This document shows, piece by piece, positions 57,127-64,000 of a stretch of DNA of 64,000 nt. Below the pieces are notes generated by a model. The model saw only the letters and a program-made list of their open reading frames with translations. It ran no database searches and was not told the DNA's origin. The position numbers were made by a program, and so were the translations under genes. The DNA is from Lithodes maja. Lineage: Eukaryota > Arthropoda > Malacostraca > Decapoda > Lithodidae. Positions within the stretch are counted from its first letter, which is position 1. Each line of letters starts with the position of its first letter. Where the stretch lies: NCBI GenBank assembly GCA_037953745.1, contig JBAKBP010001618.1, positions 62,001-126,000 of the forward strand. The letters are read 5' to 3'.

Positions 57127-58096
57127 TACCTTTATAATCAACCTATAATAGGCACATATGGATAAGTATTAATGGTATTTATGGTAAAATGAATATTTTA
57201 GTGATGGAAACAGCTCAAATACATGTGCACAGGCAGACGTTTCTAATTACCCCCATGCGCAGTTCAGAGGTTAAACATACTTATTCAGCTTAGCAATAGC
57301 CTAGATTACAGGTATCTTAATATAATAATTGCAATACAAGTAGGCTAGGCCTATTCAGCTTTATAGGCCTAGGGCCCTAGGCCTAGCCTACCAACAAACT
57401 CCTTGAACTTTCATTAGCCTAGTTAAATGTTATCTCCCCATTTCTTACTTGTATAATCTAAAAGTATGTAGCCTACAGTAGCCTATATTTTTAGGTAGGC
57501 TAAGCCTTAAGAAAATTCCACATAATTTATCATAGTTAGGCTAGGCATATATTAGGCTATGTTCATAATTCATTTAGGCTAACATGACTCACTAGTCTCA
57601 CTTTAATTACTTTCCTATCTTAATCAATCCATCCTAGCCTTGGCCAATGACCTAATCTGCTTGTAACATAAATATTAAATATAGGCTAATAGCCTACTTA
57701 AGCCGTAAATGCCTGTTCATAATTCCAGTCTTTTTACCTTCCATATTATTTGCCTTGTTAGCTTATCTAGCCATGTCAACCTATGGACCTTAGGGTATTT
57801 TTTTGTTTTATGCTAGGCCTAAGACATTCATTGGATTTTGTTTTGTTTTTCATAATAGTCCTAGCCTATTCAGGTTTGTTATAATTTCCAGACTCCAGTT
57901 TCTTTTCCAAATGTTCTCATTGTCTGTTGGCATTTGTTTTTGGTTACATGTTTACTAGTTTAGTATTTTGTCATTCTCTACATCAATGGTTAGCCTAACA
58001 ATGTGTCCAGGTTAAGTTAGGTTGTTGGGCTAGGGTAATGATGGACAAGGTTGAGTTTATACTATAATGGAGGTACCTCGACACTAATGTCATATA

Positions 58097-58144
<48 letters not shown>

Positions 58145-58323
58145 GTACAATCTATATGACCCATACATCATTCCTATATTCTATATATGTCATTACCGGT
58201 GCAAATGTAATTGTTTTTCATTAGATTGTATGGGTTAAAAAAAAGGGGGTATTATGGTGTGACAGCCGAGAGACCCATCGATTTTTGTGTGGCCTACAGA
58301 ATTGTCATATCACATACCGGTAA
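57127..58323. other. Spacer with TA microsatellite
   Basis: Rich in AGGCCTA and TAGCCTA motifs. (TA)n at about 58098-58141. No gene. Confidence 0.45.
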
Positions 58324-58325
58324 TA

Positions 58326-59296
58326 CAGTAAACTTCCGTTAATCCGAAGGGCAGCGGACCGGCCCTCGTTCGGATTAGTGGATTTTTCGGATTATCGGAC
58401 TTTACCCCTATGAACCTGTGTATGACGAAAACATTGAGGCATTAGGCCACCCAAATGACACAATGGTGCACACACACATATCATATGTTCATGAAATCAC
58501 TTCAAAAGTTTACCATTGTCATTGTAGCCTATTACCTACTTCAAAACATTCAGATTAATGATCAAAGGAATCTGCTGATATAAACGTCTTCTTCTTTTTC
58601 CGTCTACTAGCGCGTTTGCCTTGCTCTTGAAGATCAGATCAGATGTGGTTCAGGAAGTAATGCCTTAACAACGGCACTTCCCTGAGAGGTTCTTGTAATT
58701 TTCATTTTGTGATTTTCCTTTTGTGACGTGCTCTGTTATATTATATTGTATTGAAAGCACCCTTGTCTTGTTGTCTTGAAAGCACCCTTGGGACGCTCCG
58801 ATCACTGAACTATAAATAGTAGCGTATCGGAACGTCCAAAGGTGCGTTTTCAAGCTCAAGACTAATACGTCCAAAGGTGCGTTTTCAAGCTCAAGACTGA
58901 ATGCGCTTGCAGAAAATGCGGTTCAAGCCAGTAGCGCATCGGAGCGTCCCAAGGATGCGTTCAAGAGCAAAACAAACTCTCTAGAAGACGATGTGGAAGA
59001 AGAAGAAGAAGGTGTTTACGTTTATATCAGTAGCTTCCTTTGACCATTAATCTGAATGTTTTGAAGTAGGTAATAGGCTACAATGACAATGGTAAACTTT
59101 TAAAGTGAATTCATGAACATATGATATGTGTGTGCTCCATTATGTGTCATTTGAGTGGACTAATGCCTCAAAAAGGGGACTTTGGGACTTCTTGAAATTC
59201 GGACCATCGGGTGAATTCGGATTTGGCCTCAAATTGAAAAATTCGGACTATTGGGAGATTCGAATCATCGGTCGTCGGATTAACAGACTTTTACTG
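58326..59296. mobile_element. pogo/Tigger-like foldback element with TA target
   Basis: Left end CAGTAAACTTCCGTTAATCC, right end GGATTAACAGACTTTTACTG, flanked by TA at 58324-58325 and 59297-59298. Inverted arms of about 320 bp (58326-58650 and 58955-59296) share GTTTACCATTGTCATTGTAG and its inverse. The centre holds further inverted and direct GTCCAAAGGTGCGTTTTCAA units. CAGT ends and TA duplication fit pogo-type Tc1/mariner elements. No transposase ORF. Confidence 0.75.
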
Positions 59297-59522
59297 TATA
59301 GTACCGATACGATACGGTACAATGGTATAGGCTATATGTCTCATGTCTGTACTGTCGGAAATATATAACAGTGGAGCACCGAACTTCGCGCCACCTAAGT
59401 TCGCGAAATAAAACCGCGCCATACCCAAAATGTTCTCAAAGTCCATGTTCACGCAAAAATATTCGATCTTGGCACAAAAATCCCAGTTGAAACACGAAAA
59501 CATTAGCAAAAATATGGCACGG

Positions 59523-59768
59523 ATGTAGTATTCGGGCATACCGCCCGCTTTGTTTACACTACTCGCACGCTCGCGATCATGTTCCAGTCCATTTTGACTG
59601 CCGTGGGATACAATAATAGGTTGAGGGGGTTCACTCCCCCCCATGACTTATTGTCATCATCATATACTGTATATTGCCAGCAGGGGGCAAATAACAGTAA
59701 AAATAGACAAGAACGTAACTGCAAGACCTATGTAAACATGACAGTATACCCGGATACTACATTCTTCC
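59523..59768 (+). repeat. Dispersed repeat family A with its own inverted ends
   Basis: Left GATGTAGTATTCGGGCATAC and right the inverse of GAATGTAGTATCCGGGTATAC. The core has ACAATAATAGGTTGAGGGGG and TTGCCAGCAGGGGGCAAATA. Confidence 0.7.
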
Positions 59769-60407
59769 CAAAAATAATTAAAGACTACCGGTACATCAAA
59801 CTAGAAAACATGAACATAAAAAAAAAGAAAAAAAAAGAAAAGTGAACTGAACTCGAAGAATCTGCCATTGACAAGGTGTTTGCTGCTTGGAGACGAAATC
59901 CGAGTGAATTTAAGACTCACGAGCATCACTTGGGGAAGTTGCTGCCGCCATATTTTTTATTGTCAACACTAGCCAGCCGCTCAAAATCCACCTGCCATTG
60001 TGTTAAAAAACCACCTGTTTACTAGCTTTGTTTTGCCCGAGCCTTGTATCTCTCGCGTTTATTATGGCCTCTAATGCATTCAGTGTTAGGGACGGTGGGC
60101 CTGGTGGTAATCATGAAGGAATGGCCGGGATCATCAAAATAGAGAGCAAAGACCAGTCAAGCATGCCTACCGTGTCAAACGAAATTCGCGGAAATATGAC
60201 GATGAGTTAGGCTATGATAAATATGACAATGATTTCAAATAAAGTCTGTGTGGTACTGTAAGTAATCTCCTCGTAAAATGTATCTATAAGTATTCTCCTC
60301 ATATGTATTGTATTTATTAGATGTATATGAGGAGAAATAGGTACCTTAGGGATGACTGGATGATTTTGGAACCAATTAGGCTACCATTTTTCCCATAAGA
60401 AAAATAG

Positions 60408-61128
60408 GCAAGAATGTTAAGTGCGGGCGTACCGCCATCCTTGTTCACACTATGCGTAGTGGCGTCGGACCTTTGACATCATGTTCCCGTCTATTTTGAC
60501 TGCCTTTGGATAATAATAATAATAATAATCTTCTGGTTACTTATATAGCGCCCGTATCTCCTCCTTCGAGGATTCACAAGCGCTTGGCTTTCTTTAGTCT
60601 ACCAGAGACCATTACCCATCCCCCTTGCTCATGGGGAGATGGTAACCGCCGGCTATATCCCAGAAAAACTTTTCAATCTGAGCGGGGATTGAACGCGAGA
60701 CCTCGAGATGGGAATCAGGCACGCTGTCAACTGAGCCAGCCGGACGGCTGGATACAATAATATGTTGAGGGGGGGCTTTGCCCCCCTCACCCACCCCCCA
60801 TGAGATATTGTCATCATCATATATATTGCCAGCAGGGGGCAAATTACCGAACAAATCGCTGTCAAAATAGACGCGAACTTATCCACGGCGATCGACAAAT
60901 GTAAACATGACGGTGGCGGCGGGGGAGGCGTAGGACCGTTGCAATCATGTTCCCGTCTATTTTGAATGCCCTTGGATACAATAATATGTTGAGGGCCCTC
61001 ACCCCCCCATGACATGTATAGTCAGCATCTTATATACTGTATTGCCAGCAGGGGGCAAATAACCTAAAAAATCGCCGTCAAAATAGACGCGAAGTTAACA
61101 TCGCCCTATGTAAACATGACGACCGTAC
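60408..61128 (+). repeat. Family A, tandem copies interrupted by a SINE
   Basis: Two successive cores (around 60750-60850 and 60965-61075) with GGATACAATAATATGTTGAG and TTGCCAGCAGGGGGCAAAT. The first is split by the SINE at 60513-60748. Confidence 0.68.
60513..60748 (-). mobile_element. tRNA-derived SINE with (ATT)n tail
   Basis: On the minus strand the head starts GCCGTCCGGCTGGCTCAGTT (A box) with GGTCTCGCGTTCAATCCCCG (B box). A unique body follows, ending GGGCGCTATATAAGTAACC and (ATT)n. A 6-bp direct repeat TGGATA flanks it (60507-60512 and 60749-60754), and the uninterrupted target exists at about 60973. Confidence 0.82.
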
Positions 61129-61379
61129 GCCCGAAATCTACATCCATCCCGAAAAATACCCCAATCTTTGAAAAATCAACTTTTGCACGCTATTTTCGGC
61201 ACCAATTAGCCGCGAAGATCGGTGCACCACTGTACTGTATAGGCTAATGGAGTTTTTACCCCCTACTGTTAAAATATGAGAATATCAATAAGTTCTGAGG
61301 GGGGGGGGGAGAGCTCCCCCCCCCCCCCCCCAACTAATTTTGTATACCACAGCAAACGGTTGTTGCCAAATAGATCTTA

Positions 61380-61560
61380 TTTTGCCCTTTTTATACCCTT
61401 TACTCTACATTTTCCCTGATCTGCAGAGCCTTCCCCACTAGTGAGGGTCATGTTTAGTCTATTATTATTGGATAATGGGTATGTACTCATTTCCTGCAGT
61501 CCTTTCTCTAAAATATGACTGTATATCAAATGAAAATAAATATATATTAACAAATTCAAT
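61380..61560 (-). repeat. Family C repeat, inverse copy
   Basis: Inverse matches to 37570-37720: TTTTCCCTGATCT, CCCCACTAGTGAGGG, TTGGATAATGGGTATGTACTC. Confidence 0.55.
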
Positions 61561-62052
61561 GCTAAAACTCTTGGCTGTCACACGGTAAAAATTTACCAAA
61601 AAGTTTACGGTCACCACCATTGGCCGACGCTAGGCTCAGGGTGGATAAGACCCTGTTTATTGAGAATTTCACACCCTTACTAGGGCTGGGAAGTACTGTA
61701 CTTATATTGTATTTCTCCCCTTTATTATACACTTTAAGCCCTTTTTTTTTTATGAAGAAAAACAACAACTGGTGCTGAGCATCATATGATTATTATCTCC
61801 TAATGACATTCAAATTCAATGTTACTGGTACGGTACTCTTTCTTCCCTTATATGGCTTCCGAAATTGTGAAAATCCATAGTATATAATAATTTCCTTTTA
61901 CTTAAATATAGGCCTAGCCTACTTAACTTAATATTGTTTGAATATCTTTATGTTGTGAATATGTTTATAATTTTGACCCACACTTTAAGAACAAGCGGTA
62001 ACAAGTCAAGTGGGCTCCTCCACAGCAGGAGTCTAGGGGCAAAATACAACTT
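61561..62052. other. Spacer
   Basis: AT-rich; nothing recognised. Confidence 0.4.
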
Positions 62053-62530
62053 TATAGTAGAGTCATTTTCAGAGCTTCCGTGACCGTGTTTAGGATACCA
62101 AAGTTGCTCAGTGAATTTAACAAGGGCAACTGATGCTAAAAAAACTAAGCCCCCATACACCTCACCAAAATGACGGGAAAGTTGTTATTTTAGACGTTTT
62201 TCAAAATGGCCGCCGCCGTCATCTTAAAAAATTGATAAAGTTCTATTTCTTGAAGTGAATGGCCAAAAATGACAATTTTGGTGTCTATTCCCACTAATTT
62301 TGGTGTCAGAAAACCAATGGGATGGCATAATTAAAAAATAATTAATAACTAATTACCAAATAATTAAGACAATAAGAAAATAATTAAGAAAATCAATGGG
62401 ATGGCATAATTCATGATTTAGAGTCCCATTAACCTCAACATCTAAGACAAATATGATGTTGTTAAATCCACTGAGAAACTTTGGTATCCTAAACACGGTC
62501 ACGGATCCTCTGAAACTTACTCAAATAATA
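62053..62530. mobile_element. Inverted-repeat element upstream of the terminal ORF
   Basis: Arms at about 62053-62125 and 62455-62530: TCCGTGACCGTGTTTAGGAT on the left against ATCCTAAACACGGTCACGGA on the right, with diverged flanks. The interior contains ATGGGATGGCATAATT direct repeats and AATTA-rich sequence. No ORF. Confidence 0.6.
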
Positions 62531-62569
62531 TAATATATAATTTAAAATGTAAACCAAGAATGTTGACTG

Positions 62570-62589
62570 ATCAATTCCTTCTTTTTCAG
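62570..62589 (+). other. Predicted 3' splice acceptor
   Basis: A pyrimidine tract TTCCTTCTTTTTCAG ends at 62589, 37 bases before the ATG of the following ORF. This suggests a non-coding upstream exon, but no donor was identified. Confidence 0.5.
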
Positions 62590-62626
62590 GTTTGTTGCAT
62601 CGAATTTGGCGTGAAGAATCATAAGC

Positions 62627-64000
62627 ATGGAACGTAGAGGAGTTAGTGATGTGCCTGACCCAGGACCTGGATTAAAATGCATATTATGTCAACATCCCTG
62701 TATAGCTGATGATAGTACGGACAAGACATCTGATACAAAGTGGGAGAATCTAAGGAGCAAGTGTTTTCGGTGGAAGGAACTTGATAAATTTCAGCATGCC
62801 TATGCAGCAGTGGAGTGGGACAAGGGGCCTAAAGGCCTGTATATGCATAGTAAATGTTACACCCAGATCAGTAGTAATCGCTATATTCAGCAAGCACAGA
62901 ATCGTAAACGGAAATCTGAACAGGAAGAAGTTCAAGCATCAACTTCAAGTCAACAACTCCCAGGAAATGTGCCGAGAAAGCTTCGTTCTAGTACTGGAGT
63001 GGTTCATGATGAGAATCTCTGTGTGTGGTGTATGAAAGGACCACAAAAAAACAGTAATCCTGGCAAGTCGAAACTTTTGCTGCTGTCAACAGTAGACGCA
63101 TGGAACCGGTTCAAGTTGCATACAGTTTGTCTGTCAGATGAGCCTATAAGAGAAAGATTGAATACCCTACTTGCATCTATCCCAGACAGTCGAACGGCGT
63201 TTGGATTGGAAATTCGTTATCATCGTGAATGTTGGCGCAATTATGTCAGCAACCCTCTGAAGGAGTCTTGTCCTGATGAAAAAACAGAGCATCTGCAACA
63301 TGTTAATCTTCGAGAGGCCCAAAATATCTTCTTTCATCATGTCCGTCAAGTTATCTTTGAAGATCATGAAATCCGTACACTGCAAGGTCTTGTAAAGGAT
63401 TACAAAGGCATTACTTCAAATTATGGTTACTATTCCACAGCAAAGTCCAGTTTCGTGAAGGAAATTCTGATCAAGGAATTTGGAGATGACATAGCATTTC
63501 ATGAACGAGGTCAGAAGAATGTGAGTGAACTGGTATATGATGCAAGAGCTGCAGGTTCATATCTTGAGGCTGCAATATCCTCTCTAGGTGTAAGTGACGA
63601 TCAGCTGGTGAAGAATGTAGCTGGGCGACTCAGAGATCAGATCATCAATACAAAAACTGTTCCTTGGCCTCCATACATACATGAGCTAGAAGAATATGAA
63701 GACCTGAATGATCTCCTCTTGAAGCTCATCACTTGGTTAAAGCACCCCACAAAGTCTGAAGTCGATGACAAGCCCCAAGTCAGATCAATTGCATCTATTT
63801 TGACCAGCTACATCACTGGAAGACGTACTGCATTTGAGACAAACCTCGGTGTACTGCTACATGGTATGACAAAGAGCAAAGAAATGGTAGACATATTACA
63901 TAAGGATGGCCTGGGAATCAGTTACAATGATGTGCTTTTGCTTAGAGATTTCTGGGCAGTTACTGACCTGAAGCATTCAACTGAGTGTCCTTTTGAACTT
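62627..64000 (+). CDS. Uncharacterised protein with two Cys/His modules, 3' end outside window
   Basis: An open frame of 458 codons runs uninterrupted to the window edge. ATG at 62627 has A at -3 and G at +4, and an in-frame TGA at 62612-62614 confirms the start. A splice acceptor lies just upstream. The N-terminal half contains two similar modules: C18-x2-C21 with H74-x2-C77, and C132-x2-C135 with H199-x2-C202, each with conserved Trp residues between. These probably bind zinc. A Lys/Arg/Gln/Ser-rich linker (about 85-125) joins them. The rest is mixed helical sequence without signal peptide or membrane segment; a DLKHSTECPF motif lies at the edge. I do not recognise a named domain. From memory it resembles a multi-copy uncharacterised family in invertebrate genomes, so it may be mobile or domesticated rather than a single-copy gene. 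Confidence 0.72.
   Translation, partial: MERRGVSDVPDPGPGLKCILCQHPCIADDSTDKTSDTKWENLRSKCFRWKELDKFQHAYAAVEWDKGPKGLYMHSKCYTQISSNRYIQQAQNRKRKSEQEEVQASTSSQQLPGNVPRKLRSSTGVVHDENLCVWCMKGPQKNSNPGKSKLLLLSTVDAWNRFKLHTVCLSDEPIRERLNTLLASIPDSRTAFGLEIRYHRECWRNYVSNPLKESCPDEKTEHLQHVNLREAQNIFFHHVRQVIFEDHEIRTLQGLVKDYKGITSNYGYYSTAKSSFVKEILIKEFGDDIAFHERGQKNVSELVYDARAAGSYLEAAISSLGVSDDQLVKNVAGRLRDQIINTKTVPWPPYIHELEEYEDLNDLLLKLITWLKHPTKSEVDDKPQVRSIASILTSYITGRRTAFETNLGVLLHGMTKSKEMVDILHKDGLGISYNDVLLLRDFWAVTDLKHSTECPFEL

Larger units (their letters stand above)
59368..61233. mobile_element. Composite inverted-repeat element containing family A and a SINE
   Basis: Left end ACAGTGGAGCACCGAACTTC, right end the inverse of ACAGTGGTGCACCGATCTTC, each continuing into GCG. 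No clean target duplication. The interior holds family A copies (59523-59768; 60408-61128) and a SINE. Around 59870-60240 a short unrecognised GC-containing segment lies between them. Confidence 0.6.

Overview
This window looks like repeat-rich arthropod DNA, most likely from a decapod or other crustacean. That is inferred from (AACCT)n/(TTAGG)n tracts, LINE types common in crustaceans, long AT-rich spacers, and the absence of bacterial gene organisation. Almost everything recognisable is a mobile element or its debris. Only one stretch, at the right edge, could be a host-type gene, and it may also be transposon-derived.

Left third (1-15199): two related Ty3/Gypsy-type LTR elements, one inside the other. 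Element G1 (minus strand, older, cut by the window start) has its 5' LTR at 4859-4906 plus 13119-15199. That LTR is split by element G2 (4907-13114, plus strand), which has complete 1.85-kb LTRs, a CTAG target duplication, a primer site, a polypurine tract and one 1269-codon ORF. The ORF encodes a SCAN-like Gag capsid, a CCHC knuckle and an aspartic protease. After these comes a scrambled Pol remnant with no YxDD and no complete integrase.

Middle (15200-39788): no convincing host genes. It holds dispersed hairpin-rich repeats (family B), TTAA-flanked piggyBac-like MITEs, foldback elements, minisatellites, tRNA-derived SINE heads, LINE 3' ends, and a GC-rich terminal-inverted-repeat element with a perfect 39-nt palindrome (35013-35892). 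A 400-bp foldback at 28088-28497 carries telomere-type repeats near its centre.

Right-centre (39789-53945): element G3 (minus strand, 39789-50126) is a second copy of the G2 subfamily, with near-identical LTRs and a TACG target duplication. A 5'-truncated, poly(A)-tailed LINE (42874-44987) has inserted into its ORF. Immediately beyond lies a decayed endonuclease/reverse-transcriptase LINE on the minus strand (about 50285-53945).

Right end (53946-64000): further TTAA MITEs, a pogo-like foldback (58326-59296), a composite inverted-repeat element containing family A repeats and a SINE (59368-61233), and an inverted-repeat element (62053-62530). From 62627 an ORF stays open to the window edge. 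It follows a good splice acceptor and encodes a protein with two C-x2-C...H-x2-C modules. The most interesting system is the G1/G2/G3 family: a retroelement lineage that keeps Gag and protease in one long ORF while its polymerase and integrase are reduced to rearranged fragments, yet has transposed recently.
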